64,000 nucleotides of DNA from Telluria antibiotica (GCF_011682055.1 NZ_JAAQOM010000013.1:124001-188000); one strand, 5' to 3'. Shown: positions 54,465-63,415, counted from the stretch's first letter. Numbers and translations are program-made. The notes: a model not told the origin generated them from the letters alone.

Positions 54465-55803
54465 GCGGGTCGGACGCGGCGCTGCCCGCTTCGCCCCCGT
54501 GATCCTGCTTGCGCGACCGCTTCTTCGCGTACATGCGGGCGTCCGCATGCATCAGCAGCGTCTCCACGTGGTCCCCGTGCTCCGGGAATAGCGCGACGCC
54601 GATACTGGCGCCGACGTACAGCGGTGCGTCCAGCGTGGGCACCGGTTGCGCCAGCACGGCGCGGATCTTGTCGGCGCAGCGCTCGGCGTCCTCGGGGGCC
54701 TGCAAGTCTTCCAGTAACAGCACGAATTCGTCGCCACCGAGACGGGCCACCGTGTCCGACTCGCGCGCGCATTCCACGAGGCGCGCCGCCACTTCGCGCA
54801 GCAGGGCGTCGCCGGCCGCATGGCCGTGGCGGTCGTTGATCTGCTTGAAATCGTCCACGTCCACGTACAGCAAGCCGAGCCTCGACTGGCAGCGGCGTGC
54901 CCGGGCGACCGCCGTGCGGATGCGGTCGAAGAACAGCCGACGGTTCGGCAGGCTCGTCAGCTCGTCGTAGCAGGCCGAGCGCGTCAAGTCGTCGTGCAGG
55001 CGCTTGCGCTCCAGCGCCAGGCCTACCTGGACGGCGACGAAATGCAGCAGGCCGCGATCGGCCGGCGAATAGCCGGTGCCGCCGTGGTCGCGCAACAGCA
55101 GCGCGCCGATCGTGCCGCCCGGCCCGCCGAGGTCGAGCATCAACCAGGTGTTCAGGCGACCACCCGCCACGTGGCGCACGGCGTCCGATGCGAGCGAATC
55201 CGGGTTCGACGCGGTCGCGCGCCAGCGCGCGAGGCAGGCGCGCGACGGCAGGCGGCTGCGCTGTGCATCGTCGCGCTGGTAGATGACCTTGAAACCTTGC
55301 TGCGGCGTGGGGTCGGCAACGACGATCATGCCGGGCGCACCGACGAGGCGGTCGAGGATGCCGTGGATCCGCTCGCACAGCCCGGACAGGTCGCCCGCCT
55401 GGTACGCCGCTTCGGAGATGGCGTACGTGGCGGCTTGCCGCCGCTCCGCACGCTTGCGGGCCGTGATGTCACGCCCGACGCCCAGGCGCAGGCCGTGGTC
55501 GGCGATCCAGCGCGCGGACCACATCACGTCGATACGGCGGCCATCCTTGTGCAGGTAGCGGTTTTCGAAGCCGACGCGCTCCTGGCCCGATTGCACGCGG
55601 GCGCTTTCCACGCAGGTCAGGGCGCGGTCTTCGGGGACGACGAAATCGAGCATGTATTGCCCGATCAGTTCGGTAGGACGGTAGCCGAGCATGCGTTCGC
55701 ATCCTGCGCTCACGTCGACGATGATGCCGCGCCGATCCACCAGGAAAATAACGTCCAGCAGCAGATCGGCGATGTTCACCGACAGGGAACGAATCGAATG
55801 CAT
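54448..55803 (-). CDS. PAS-GAF-GGDEF diguanylate cyclase
   Basis: The 451-residue protein has a PAS domain (about 10-120; IADLLLDVIFLVDRRG), a GAF-like middle domain (about 130-280) and a GGDEF domain. The active-site LGGDEFVLLLED is intact, and an RESD inhibitory site lies five residues before GGDEF, so it should make c-di-GMP under product control. No EAL domain. The start is uncertain: ATG 55803 begins right before the PAS domain, with other in-frame ATGs at 55845 and 55899; none has a good ribosome binding site. The adjacent operon contains a PilZ protein. Confidence 0.85.
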   Translation of the reverse strand: MHSIRSLSVNIADLLLDVIFLVDRRGIIVDVSAGCERMLGYRPTELIGQYMLDFVVPEDRALTCVESARVQSGQERVGFENRYLHKDGRRIDVMWSARWIADHGLRLGVGRDITARKRAERRQAATYAISEAAYQAGDLSGLCERIHGILDRLVGAPGMIVVADPTPQQGFKVIYQRDDAQRSRLPSRACLARWRATASNPDSLASDAVRHVAGGRLNTWLMLDLGGPGGTIGALLLRDHGGTGYSPADRGLLHFVAVQVGLALERKRLHDDLTRSACYDELTSLPNRRLFFDRIRTAVARARRCQSRLGLLYVDVDDFKQINDRHGHAAGDALLREVAARLVECARESDTVARLGGDEFVLLLEDLQAPEDAERCADKIRAVLAQPVPTLDAPLYVGASIGVALFPEHGDHVETLLMHADARMYAKKRSRKQDHGGEAGSAASDPLSGGT

Positions 55804-56025
55804 GGCGGCCAACGGCGGTGACGGGCGATGGGAAAATCCTAACATTCCCAGGCGGCAAAATGCTATCAGAATTTTGTGCAGTGCGACGAGGTGTTCCATC
55901 GATCCGACAAACTGGCCCGCAAATCCCCGTCAGCTCGACCCTTCAGTCGCTTCCAGGCATGTAGATAATGCACGCTAGATCAACCATGGCACCGGCAGGA
56001 TAGCGGGCCCGACAACGAGGACATC

Positions 56026-56949
56026 ATGCTGAACGAACGCGAAATCGAGAGCTGCTACCTGGGACAGTTCATCCCGGTCCATTACCATCACAACATGCTG
56101 ATGGACCAGAACCGCATGCACAGCTTCAAATCCGCGATCTACCACGCCGTCAAGCCGGGCATGAAAGTGCTGGAACTGGGCGGTGGCACGGGCGTCCTGT
56201 CGTTCTTCGCGGCCCAGAACGCGTCGAAAGTCTATTGCGTCGAGTTCAACCCGGACATGGTGCGCGAAGCGCGCCGCTTCCTCGCCATGAACCCGAACGG
56301 CGAGAAGGTCGAAGTCGTGCATGCCGACGCGTTTGACTACCTGCCGCCGGAGCCGGTCGATATCGTGATCTGCGAAATGATCCACGTGGGCATGCTGCGC
56401 GAAAAACAAGTCGAGGTGATCGAGTCGTTCAAGCGCCGCTACCTGGCCCGTTTCGGCGGCCCGCTGCCGATCTTCATGCCGGAGGCCGTCATCATGGCCG
56501 CGCAGCCGCTGCAACTGGAATACGATTTCGAAGGTTTCCATGCGCCGATCGTGCAATTCCAGCCCACGAACGTCATCTATCCGGGCACCATCGAACTGGC
56601 GCAGCCGGGCGTGTATGCCATCATGGATTTCAGCCAGCCCGTCGGCGACGTCATCGCGTGGGAAGGCCAGTTCCGCATGGAGCAGGGCGGCCGCCTGAAC
56701 GCGCTGCGCTTCATCACGAAGAATGTCCTCACGATCATCGAGGAGCGCGGCACGACCATCGACTGGCTGAACCACTACATGATGCTGCCGCTGGCCACCC
56801 CGCTGGACGTGCAGCCGGGCGACGTCGTGCAGGTGAGCTTCGCCTACCGCGCGGGCGGTTCGATCCCGTCGCTGGAAGCGTCCATGCGCGCGGAGCTGGT
56901 CGTCGATGCCGGCGAAGCCGTGCAGGTGAGTGAGGCCGTGTTCGCCTGA
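56026..56949 (+). CDS. PRMT-like class I methyltransferase
   Basis: The 307-residue protein resembles eukaryotic protein arginine methyltransferases. The N-terminal H-x-x-M-L-x-D-x-x-R pattern (His21, Met24, Asp27, Arg30) is followed by the SAM loop LELGGGTG. Two Glu in the double-E position (Glu117 and Glu126, CEMIHVGMLRE) have the PRMT spacing, and a beta-barrel-like C-terminal half follows. The THW loop is altered to Ile-Asp-Trp (245-247). Arginine methylation is therefore an inference. It is monocistronic, with a GATAAT box at about 55964 and an inverted repeat downstream. Confidence 0.78.
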   Translation: MLNEREIESCYLGQFIPVHYHHNMLMDQNRMHSFKSAIYHAVKPGMKVLELGGGTGVLSFFAAQNASKVYCVEFNPDMVREARRFLAMNPNGEKVEVVHADAFDYLPPEPVDIVICEMIHVGMLREKQVEVIESFKRRYLARFGGPLPIFMPEAVIMAAQPLQLEYDFEGFHAPIVQFQPTNVIYPGTIELAQPGVYAIMDFSQPVGDVIAWEGQFRMEQGGRLNALRFITKNVLTIIEERGTTIDWLNHYMMLPLATPLDVQPGDVVQVSFAYRAGGSIPSLEASMRAELVVDAGEAVQVSEAVFA

Positions 56950-56967
56950 CGCGAGACCGTGTCATCC

Positions 56968-57011
56968 TGCGTAAGCGATTTCATACCCGCAACGGCTAAA
57001 TCGCTTACGCA
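56968..57011. repeat. Perfect 14-bp inverted repeat after the PRMT-like gene
   Basis: TGCGTAAGCGATTT (56968-56981) and AAATCGCTTACGCA (56998-57011) are exact reverse complements around a 16-nt loop. No T-run follows, so it is either a rho-dependent or weak terminator or a protein-binding site ahead of the next gene. Confidence 0.65.
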
Positions 57012-57137
57012 ATATCATTGCAGTTTCATTCATTGGAATTGCTTTTGATTATTTCCTTATGTAGTATCGGTCGCGTTTTTGATCGAAAACTACGTTGTTT
57101 GCTGAATTTAATTTCGCTTACTCATAAAGGAATAATC

Positions 57138-58499
57138 ATGTCTTTGATCCGGCGCAAACTTTTGAAGTGTGCAATGGGTTCCGCTGTCCTGTCCGGATTG
57201 CCCCGTCTCGCGTCGGCAATGCCGGCGAACGGCGCCTATCACGACGTCGATACGGCCGTCAAAGCTGCCCTGGAACGGAGTATCGTCGCCGGGTGGAACG
57301 ATAAACTGGTCAATGCGGCCTATAAATCGTTTTCTCCGCCCACCGTCACGGCCCGCGCGCTCGCGCTGATGAATATCGCGCTGTTCGATGTCTGGTCGTA
57401 CCTGGCATTGCCGCAGGCCGTCGGCCGCAATCCCTATTTCCAGACGCCGGTCTCGCGCGCGCAAGGCGCCGACCCGCAGTTCCAGCAGATCGCACTGTCC
57501 GCCGCCGCCGCGGCCGTCCTGAAAACGCTGTTCCCGTCCGCGATCGCGGACATCACCGCGTATGGCGCGCAACTGGGACTGGGCGGCCGCTATTCCTGGG
57601 TGGTCCCCGCCACCCGCGTGGGCGAGGAAGCGGCGCAGCACATCCTGGCCGAGCGCGCCCATGACGGCAGCAACCAGTTGGGCGACCTGAATCCCGGCGC
57701 GTATTCCGACTACACCGGGTACACGCCCGTCAATTCCGCCACGACGATGGTCGATCCGGACCATTGGCAGCCGCTTCAGTACCAGCGCTGCGTCACGCCG
57801 CAATGGGGCAAAGTGCGCCCGTTCGCATTGCGCAGCGCCGACCAATTCCGGCCAGCCGCACCGCCGTCCGTCTTTTCCGGTGTAATGCGGACGGAAATGC
57901 AGGAATTGGTCGACTTGAATGCCGGGCTGACGCCGGAACAAATCGGCATGTGCGAATACTGGGCGGATAACAGTCGCAATCCGTGGGTACGATTCGCGCA
58001 AGTGCTGTCGTACGAACAGAATCACACGACGGGCCAGGACGTGCGCTTGTTCCGCGCCCTCGGGATTGCCTTGCACGATGCCATGGTTGCCACCTGGGAC
58101 ACGAAAATCGCCTACGATTTCGCGCGTCCCATTTCCGCGATCCACACGGTATTTGCCGACCGTACGCTGAACAACTGGACCAGCACCGGCGTCGTCCAGG
58201 TGGCCGGCCCGCGCTGGACGCCCTATCTGTACACGCCGCCGTTCCCGGAATACGTGTCGGCCCACAGCGTGTCGGGCCACGCGGCGGCGATGGTTCTCAC
58301 TCGGTTCACGCGCGGACCTTTCCGGTTCAAACAGGTCGTGTCGCCCATGCAGACACTGTCCTGGGACTCGTTCTTCGATGCCGCCGCCCAGGCCGGCGTC
58401 TCGCGGCGCTACGGCGGGATCCACTTCCGCACGGGCGACCTGACCGGCCGCGCGCTGGGCAGCCGCGTGGGCAAACGGGTCCTCGAGTCGCTCGCCTGA
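57138..58499 (+). CDS. Tat-exported vanadium-haloperoxidase/PAP2-type protein
   Basis: The 453-residue protein begins with a twin-arginine signal (IRRKLLKCAMG...LPRLASA), so it is exported folded. The body belongs to the vanadium-dependent haloperoxidase/acid phosphatase superfamily. KIAYDFARPISAI supplies the first phosphate/vanadate-binding block, and SAHSVSGHAAA the second (the SGH motif). RRYGGIHFRTGD gives the third, with Arg and His. Whether it is a haloperoxidase or phosphatase cannot be settled. AAGGA eight bases before ATG 57138 decides the start. The upstream region is AT-rich. Confidence 0.85.
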   Translation: MSLIRRKLLKCAMGSAVLSGLPRLASAMPANGAYHDVDTAVKAALERSIVAGWNDKLVNAAYKSFSPPTVTARALALMNIALFDVWSYLALPQAVGRNPYFQTPVSRAQGADPQFQQIALSAAAAAVLKTLFPSAIADITAYGAQLGLGGRYSWVVPATRVGEEAAQHILAERAHDGSNQLGDLNPGAYSDYTGYTPVNSATTMVDPDHWQPLQYQRCVTPQWGKVRPFALRSADQFRPAAPPSVFSGVMRTEMQELVDLNAGLTPEQIGMCEYWADNSRNPWVRFAQVLSYEQNHTTGQDVRLFRALGIALHDAMVATWDTKIAYDFARPISAIHTVFADRTLNNWTSTGVVQVAGPRWTPYLYTPPFPEYVSAHSVSGHAAAMVLTRFTRGPFRFKQVVSPMQTLSWDSFFDAAAQAGVSRRYGGIHFRTGDLTGRALGSRVGKRVLESLA

Positions 58500-58650
58500 C
58501 GAGCGGGGGCCGGCGCCGCTCGGCCCCGCTTTTGACCCGTCCATCCCGGCGTCGCCACCGTCCATCGCAGAAAGATTGCGCGTTGGCGTCCATACAACTA
58601 CAGTCATCCCATCGGGCCGCACCGGCCCCTGTCGACTGATGGAGCTGGCG

Positions 58651-58851
58651 ATGCTGGGTTTCCTCGTGTGGTTGCTGTTACTATTCCTGTGCTGGCCGAT
58701 CGCGCTGCTCGCGCTCGTGATGTATCCGCTTGTCTGGCTCGTGCTGCTGCCGTTCCGCCTGCTTGGGGTCGGCGTGGAAGCCGTGTTCGAGCTGCTGCGC
58801 GCCATCGTCATGCTGCCGGCACGCGTGCTGGGCGGCGGCGTCGGGCGCTGA
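58651..58851 (+). CDS. Small hydrophobic membrane protein
   Basis: A 66-residue protein, almost entirely hydrophobic: MLGFLVWLLLLFLCWPIALLAL and MYPLVWLVLLPFRLLGVG, then a short amphipathic end. It has two membrane spans. I chose ATG 58651 because GGAG lies six bases upstream; an ATG at 58639 has no such site. Function unknown. Confidence 0.68.
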   Translation: MLGFLVWLLLLFLCWPIALLALVMYPLVWLVLLPFRLLGVGVEAVFELLRAIVMLPARVLGGGVGR

Positions 58852-58962
58852 ACATTGACGGCCGGTCAGTGTGCGCCGATTAACAGACGGTGACGGACCG
58901 TTCGCCTATCGTCCCATACTGATGGCTTTCATTCGACGGCCATGCTTTTAAAGGAAATGACT

Positions 58963-59190
58963 ATGCGCCTGGACATCTACCGCAGAGCCGAACACGACGG
59001 CAAGTTCTCCTACCTTGCCGTCCCCGAGACCCGCAACATCCCCGAGGAAGCGACGAATACCGACTGGGAGGTCGAAGCGCGGGCCTTCGAAGTCGACGAC
59101 GATGCCGGGGACTTGCCGGATTACCATATCCGCAACCTGCCCAGCCAGCTGGCCGAAAAAGGATACGCCGTCACCTCGTCCATGCACTGA
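58963..59190 (+). CDS. Conserved small protein (DUF6139-like)
   Basis: A 75-residue acidic soluble protein starting MRLDIYRRAEHDGKFSYL, with a DTDW-type centre (TNTDWEVEA) and a C-terminal NLPSQLAEKGYAVT. It resembles short conserved proteins of Oxalobacteraceae placed in DUF6139; function unknown. AAGGAA seven bases before ATG 58963 decides the start over the ATGs at 58942 and 58957. Confidence 0.68.
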   Translation: MRLDIYRRAEHDGKFSYLAVPETRNIPEEATNTDWEVEARAFEVDDDAGDLPDYHIRNLPSQLAEKGYAVTSSMH

Positions 59191-59228
59191 ACCGATCCCG
59201 CCGCGGCGTTGTCGCGGCATGACCACAA

Positions 59229-59287
59229 GACGCGGCCATACGCCGTCCGCCCCCACGAGCGGGGGCGGGTGGCGTACGGCCGCGTGT
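59229..59287. repeat. Long imperfect hairpin after the DUF6139-like gene
   Basis: GACGCGGCC-A-TACGCC-GT-CCGCCCCC (59229-59254) pairs with GGGGGCGG-GT-GGCGTA-C-GGCCGCGTGTC (59261-59287) around a 6-nt loop. Mismatches are at one A-C, a GT-GT and a terminal bulge. There is no T-run. It may act as a transcript stabiliser or weak terminator. Confidence 0.6.
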
Positions 59288-59359
59288 CGCATATGGTATC
59301 CTTTCGCCTCGTTTAATTGGTCCGGGCCGCACCGACGCGGTGGGACAGTCGGAGGCGTA

Positions 59360-60259
59360 ATGAAGTGGTTTGTTGTCGGTTTCCTCGTCCTGTCGGTGCT
59401 GCACATCCATTTCCGCGGCAAGGTGCGCCTGCCGTTCGGCCGCCAGTTGTTCGACCACTCGTCGTTCATGGCACCGATCAATATGTTCATGCACCTGTTC
59501 TCGAAGGTGCCCAGCACGCCGTACATCCCCGTACGCGAATTCCCCGAATTGTCCATCCTGCAGGAAAACTGGCCGACGATCCGCGAGGAAGGCCTGCGCC
59601 TCATCGAACTCAAGAAGATCAAGGCGTCCGAGCAGAACAATGACGCCGGCTTCAATTCCTTCTTCAAGACGGGCTGGAAGCGTTTTTACCTGAAGTGGTA
59701 TGACGCCAGCCACCCGTCGGCCGAACGCCTGTGCCCGCAGACGCATGCGCTGTTGCAGGGCATCCCGTCCGTGAAGGCCGCGATGTTCGCCGAGCTGCCG
59801 CCGGGCGCCAAGCTGAATCCGCACCGCGACCCGTTCGCCGGCTCGATGCGTTACCACCTGGGCCTCGCCACGCCGAACGACGACCGCTGCTTCATCGAAG
59901 TGGACGGCCAGCGCTACAGCTGGCGCGACGGCCAGGGCGTGATCTTCGACGAGACGTACATCCACTGGGCCGAGAACGCGAGTGACAGCGACCGCCTGAT
60001 CCTGTTCTGCGACGTCGAGCGCCCCATGCGGTTCCGCTGGATGCAGGCCATCAACCGCTGGCTGGGCCGCACGATGATGACGGCGGCCGCCTCGCCCAAC
60101 GAGACCGGCGACCAGACGGGCCTCGTCAGCAAGCTGTTCCGCATTTCCTTTGTGATGGGCCAGTACCGCCGTCGCTACAAGGCGTGGAATAAAACGGCAT
60201 ACAAGGCGACGAAGGTGGCCTTGATCGTTGGCATCGCCGCGCTCGTCTACTACATCTGA
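59360..60259 (+). CDS. lpxO: Lipid A hydroxylase LpxO-like (aspartyl/asparaginyl beta-hydroxylase fold)
   Basis: LpxO is a membrane-bound Fe(II)/2-oxoglutarate dioxygenase that 2-hydroxylates a lipid A acyl chain. The 299-residue protein has N- and C-terminal membrane segments (about 3-14 and 280-298). The iron ligands are His155, Asp157 (NPHRDPF) and His202 (YIHWAEN), with a downstream Arg-rich 2-oxoglutarate region. The FKTGWKRFYLKWY and CPQTHALL segments are usual for LpxO. GGAGG four bases before ATG 59360 sets the start. Confidence 0.9.
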   Translation: MKWFVVGFLVLSVLHIHFRGKVRLPFGRQLFDHSSFMAPINMFMHLFSKVPSTPYIPVREFPELSILQENWPTIREEGLRLIELKKIKASEQNNDAGFNSFFKTGWKRFYLKWYDASHPSAERLCPQTHALLQGIPSVKAAMFAELPPGAKLNPHRDPFAGSMRYHLGLATPNDDRCFIEVDGQRYSWRDGQGVIFDETYIHWAENASDSDRLILFCDVERPMRFRWMQAINRWLGRTMMTAAASPNETGDQTGLVSKLFRISFVMGQYRRRYKAWNKTAYKATKVALIVGIAALVYYI

Positions 60260-60277
60260 GTCTGCTCCGTGCGAACG

Positions 60278-60304
60278 AAAAAGGGCCGCAAGCGCGGCCC
60301 TTTT
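60278..60304. terminator. Bidirectional terminator between lpxO and the Fap-like cluster
   Basis: AAAAAGGGCCGC (60278-60289) and GCGGCCCTTTT (60294-60304) form a stem with A-tract on one side and T-tract on the other around loop AAGC, so it can end both convergent transcripts. Confidence 0.88.
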
Positions 60305-60337
60305 CGCTGGGCCGCGCCTTGCGGCCAAAGGGGATCG

Positions 60338-61738
60338 TCAGAAGGTGAACGGCATCCTCACCATCAGCGTGACGTCCGGCGTGTCCCGCGTGAGGCCCGC
60401 GCCGACGGAAACGCTCAGCGTGCGGTTGTTCTTCATCTTGTACGAGTAACCCAGCAACAACGTGCCCAGCTGCACGCGCACCGACCCCGGGATCACGACG
60501 CCATTCTGCTGCGTGCGGCCCACGGAATTGTGGTCGTAGCCGATGCTGAACGACGCCCGCTCGTTCAGCGCCAACCCCATGCCGAAATTGAAGCCGAACA
60601 CATCGCCCGGCGACACTTTGCCGAGGAATTCGCGGTCGCCGTTCAGCACGGTGCGGTACATATTGTCGCGGCTGAAGTTCTTCGTGTAGCTGAAGCTGCC
60701 GAAGAAGATGGCCGGGTCGGACGGCAGCAGCCACGTCAAGCTCGGCTGGATCGAATAAAAGCCGGATCCGGTCGGCAAGTCGAGCGGAAGGCCCGTACCC
60801 GTCACGTTCTCGCCCACGCAGCGGGTCTGGCAATCCGTCACGACCTGGAACGGATCGCGTCCGGTCCGGGTCTTGAAGCGCATGCCCGCGATGTAGTAGG
60901 GGGTATCGACGCCGCCGTTGTTGAGCTGGTAGCGCCACGCCAGTTCGATGTCGCCGATGCCCTTGCCGCTCGTGTCGAACGCACGCTCGGACGCCGTGCC
61001 CGTGAAGATCTCGCGGCTCACCGTGGAATCGCTGCGATACACGTACGGCACCTTCGCTTCCAGCTCCAGGCGGTTGTCCAAGCCGTAGCGGAACGTGGCG
61101 GCGGCCGTCGTCGTGTTGCGCTTGACCTCGCGCACGTCGAGCAGGCCGATCAGCAGGGCCGGGATCACCGTGTAGCCGACGAGGGCCACGCGGTTGCTGG
61201 ACGAATAGCCGTACTGAACCGAGGGCTCGAATACGAGTTTGCCCCGCGGCGTCAGGACGCCCGGGGCCTCGAAGATCGGTGCGACTTCCGGTGCGCGCGG
61301 CGCGGGCGGACGGCCGACCGGGTCGCTGCCGACCTGGCCCCCATCGGCCAGCGCCCCGGTGCCGCGCAACGGGGCGAGGCGGCCCGGATACACGGGCTGC
61401 GCCAGCGGCACGGCGCCCTCGCGCTCGGCCTGGAGAAGATTGGGGGGCGCCGAGCTGACCTGCAGCGGATCCTGGTCGCGCGCGGCCGGGAGATTGCCCG
61501 TGCCGCGCAACCGCTCGAGCTGCGACGGCGCGGCCGCGGCCGCATTCGCGGGCGGCGCCACACCGCTCGCGCGCAACTGGCGTTCCAGTTCGTCGACGCG
61601 CGCGCGCTGCTCTTCCAGCTGTTGTCGCATGATCTTGAGCTGCTCGAGGAGGTCAGGACCGGACTGGGCGCCGGCCGGCGTGGCCGCGAGGGCCACGCTG
61701 ACACCAATCACGCTGTACAGCGCTGGAATTTTTTGCAT
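60338..61738 (-). CDS. Outer-membrane beta-barrel with N-terminal coiled coil (FapF-like export pore)
   Basis: The 466-residue protein has a signal peptide (to about residue 24, AGA-Q). A coiled-coil segment follows (about 27-57; LLEQLKIMRQQLEEQRARVDELERQL), then a Pro/Ala-rich linker to about 155, and then a C-terminal barrel of about 300 residues ending in Phe (VTLMVRMPFTF). Alternating aromatic strands such as FGSFSYTKNF and LLGYSYKMKNN fit the barrel. This layout is that of FapF, the trimeric pore exporting functional amyloid in Pseudomonas. It is last in a minus-strand cluster with a FapD-like peptidase. Confidence 0.72.
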   Translation of the reverse strand: MQKIPALYSVIGVSVALAATPAGAQSGPDLLEQLKIMRQQLEEQRARVDELERQLRASGVAPPANAAAAAPSQLERLRGTGNLPAARDQDPLQVSSAPPNLLQAEREGAVPLAQPVYPGRLAPLRGTGALADGGQVGSDPVGRPPAPRAPEVAPIFEAPGVLTPRGKLVFEPSVQYGYSSSNRVALVGYTVIPALLIGLLDVREVKRNTTTAAATFRYGLDNRLELEAKVPYVYRSDSTVSREIFTGTASERAFDTSGKGIGDIELAWRYQLNNGGVDTPYYIAGMRFKTRTGRDPFQVVTDCQTRCVGENVTGTGLPLDLPTGSGFYSIQPSLTWLLPSDPAIFFGSFSYTKNFSRDNMYRTVLNGDREFLGKVSPGDVFGFNFGMGLALNERASFSIGYDHNSVGRTQQNGVVIPGSVRVQLGTLLLGYSYKMKNNRTLSVSVGAGLTRDTPDVTLMVRMPFTF

Positions 61739-61761
61739 AAGTTTTCTCCAGGTTGATTCCG

Positions 61762-62265
61762 TCACCTGCCGGTGGCGGCGGTATTCAGCGCGTTCGCGAG
61801 ACTGTTCTGGAAATTCAGGGTCTGCAGCAGGCCCCTCGCGTTCACGCTCGCATTGATGATGGTCTGGTTGGTGATCAACTGGTCGTTCAAGCTGTTCTGG
61901 ATGACGGTGCCGCCGAGGGCGTTGCTGCCCATCTGGACGGCGAACTGGCCGCCGCCGTTCTGGATGAGGCGCACTTGCGCGGCCGCCTCGGCGGGCAGCG
62001 TGCCCTGGCCGCTCGTCAGTTGCCCGAGGTCGCCAAAGTCCAGCTGGCTGCGTTCGGCCACGTTGCCGTTGATGGTCACGATGCGCTCGATGCCGAGCGA
62101 CACCATGACGCCTTTGTCGGTGACGAATCCGCCGCGGTAGTCGTCCAGCGTGCTCGATGCCACGGCATTGTCGCTGCTGAACGGATTGTCCTCGCCGCCG
62201 GCATGGCCTTGCGTCGCGATCGCAGCGCTGGCCAGCACGAGGCAAATCTGGACGGGTATTCGCAT
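61762..62265 (-). CDS. Small exported protein of the Fap-like cluster
   Basis: The 167-residue protein has a signal peptide (to about HAG, residue 22) and an Asn/Gln-rich C-terminal part: VIQNSLNDQLITNQTIINAS, NARGLLQTLNFQNSLANALN. These hydrophobic, Asn/Gln-spaced strands are typical of bacterial amyloid subunits and their accessory proteins. It occupies the FapE-like position between the C39 peptidase and the barrel. AGGAG lies just upstream. I cannot assign it to a named family. Confidence 0.65.
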   Translation of the reverse strand: MRIPVQICLVLASAAIATQGHAGGEDNPFSSDNAVASSTLDDYRGGFVTDKGVMVSLGIERIVTINGNVAERSQLDFGDLGQLTSGQGTLPAEAAAQVRLIQNGGGQFAVQMGSNALGGTVIQNSLNDQLITNQTIINASVNARGLLQTLNFQNSLANALNTAATGR

Positions 62266-62276
62266 GGGGTCTCCTG

Positions 62277-62954
62277 TCAAAAATCGCCCGGACCGAATTT
62301 CGGCAGCGTCATCATGTCGACGCCGGTCCGGCTGACGCCTTCGGCCAGCGGCGCACGCGGGGCGGCGCGCCAGTCGAGGTCGGAATTGAATGAAGGCTTG
62401 CCCGGCGCATCGTGGATGACGAACAGCAGCCGGGTAGGCCAGATGGATTCGAAATGCTCGCGCGTGATCGACCGCGTGCCGCTGGACGGATCGCCCAGCA
62501 GGATGCGCCCGTCGTCCGCGCCCTTGATGACGACGAAATGGTTGTAGCCTTTTTCCGAGATCAGTACGATCGCAGGCAGCTTACTGTCGAACAGTTTCTG
62601 CAACGGCACCGTAAAACCGTCGGCCTTGAAGCCGATCTTGGCGAGGTAGCGCTGCATGTCGAGCAGTGAAAACCCTTCGCGCCGGATCTTGGCCTGGTCG
62701 CCGTTGTCCCACATTTCCTTGAACGCGGTCGTCTCGCTGATCGGATAGTCGTAGTGGTAGGTCAGCAGCGTGGCCAGGGCGGCCGAACCGCAGCTGAAAT
62801 CGTATTGCTGGCGGGTCGTGGACGTGAAGCGCAGTTCCCGCATGCTCTTGACCGGCACGTTGAAGCGGGCGCCGCCGGGGATGGGCAGGTCGGCCGCATC
62901 CGCACGGACAGCGCCCAGCAGTGCAATCAGCAGGGGCAGGGCGCCGTGTTTCAT
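62277..62954 (-). CDS. C39-family peptidase (FapD-like)
   Basis: The 225-residue exported protein has a papain-like C39 fold with Cys55 (QQYDFSCGSAAL), His139 (GYNHFVVIKG) and Asp155 (LGDPSSG). Pseudomonas FapD, needed for functional-amyloid export, has the same type of domain and the same QQYDxSCG start. A signal peptide covers about residues 4-21. The ATG overlaps the stop of the upstream small gene by four bases (ATGA), so translation is coupled. The next gene starts 11 bases on. Confidence 0.82.
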   Translation of the reverse strand: MKHGALPLLIALLGAVRADAADLPIPGGARFNVPVKSMRELRFTSTTRQQYDFSCGSAALATLLTYHYDYPISETTAFKEMWDNGDQAKIRREGFSLLDMQRYLAKIGFKADGFTVPLQKLFDSKLPAIVLISEKGYNHFVVIKGADDGRILLGDPSSGTRSITREHFESIWPTRLLFVIHDAPGKPSFNSDLDWRAAPRAPLAEGVSRTGVDMMTLPKFGPGDF

Positions 62955-63394
62955 TTGAATTGCAGGTTGACGATGGTGGCGTTCTGGATCAGGACGTTTG
63001 CGCCGCTGTTCTGGATCACCACCGGGATCCCCGACATGTTGGCGAACGATCCTGAATCGATGCTGTTCGATCCCGTGATGACGTTCACCGCGGCGTTACC
63101 GCTCACGATACCGTTCAAGTTCGCATTGTTGGTGGTCGTGACCGTGTCCGTACCGCCGCGCGAATGCTCCAGCTTGCCCAGGTCGGCGGCGGGGCCGAAT
63201 CCGAGCACGTCCGGTGCCTTTGCCGTCCGGTCCGCACCCGTAGCCGGCGCCGCCACGTCGGGCCTGACGGCCGTGGCGCCGTCCTGGGCGGGGACCCCGA
63301 TTTCCGGTCCTGCCCAGGCCGCGGATGCGCAAGCCGCAAGCACGGCGAAGCCGCACAGGCGGTTGCTGACGTTACAAAAGAGTGATGACTCCAT
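62951..63394 (-). CDS. Small exported amyloid-like protein of the Fap-like cluster
   Basis: The 147-residue protein has a signal peptide (MESSLFCNVSNRLCGFAVLA region, cleavage near AWA-G). The linker is Ala/Pro-rich to about residue 70. The C-terminal strand-rich part has NNANLNGIVSGNAAVNVITGSN and ends VVIQNSGANVLIQNATIVNLQ. The QNSGxNxLIQ pattern echoes the end of the neighbouring Gly/Ala-rich protein (QNNGFSSLIQ), so the two are probably related subunits, this one minor. Translationally coupled to the FapD-like gene. Confidence 0.68.
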   Translation of the reverse strand: MESSLFCNVSNRLCGFAVLAACASAAWAGPEIGVPAQDGATAVRPDVAAPATGADRTAKAPDVLGFGPAADLGKLEHSRGGTDTVTTTNNANLNGIVSGNAAVNVITGSNSIDSGSFANMSGIPVVIQNSGANVLIQNATIVNLQFK

Positions 63395-63415
63395 GCTCTA
63401 TCCCCGGTTGCGTCG

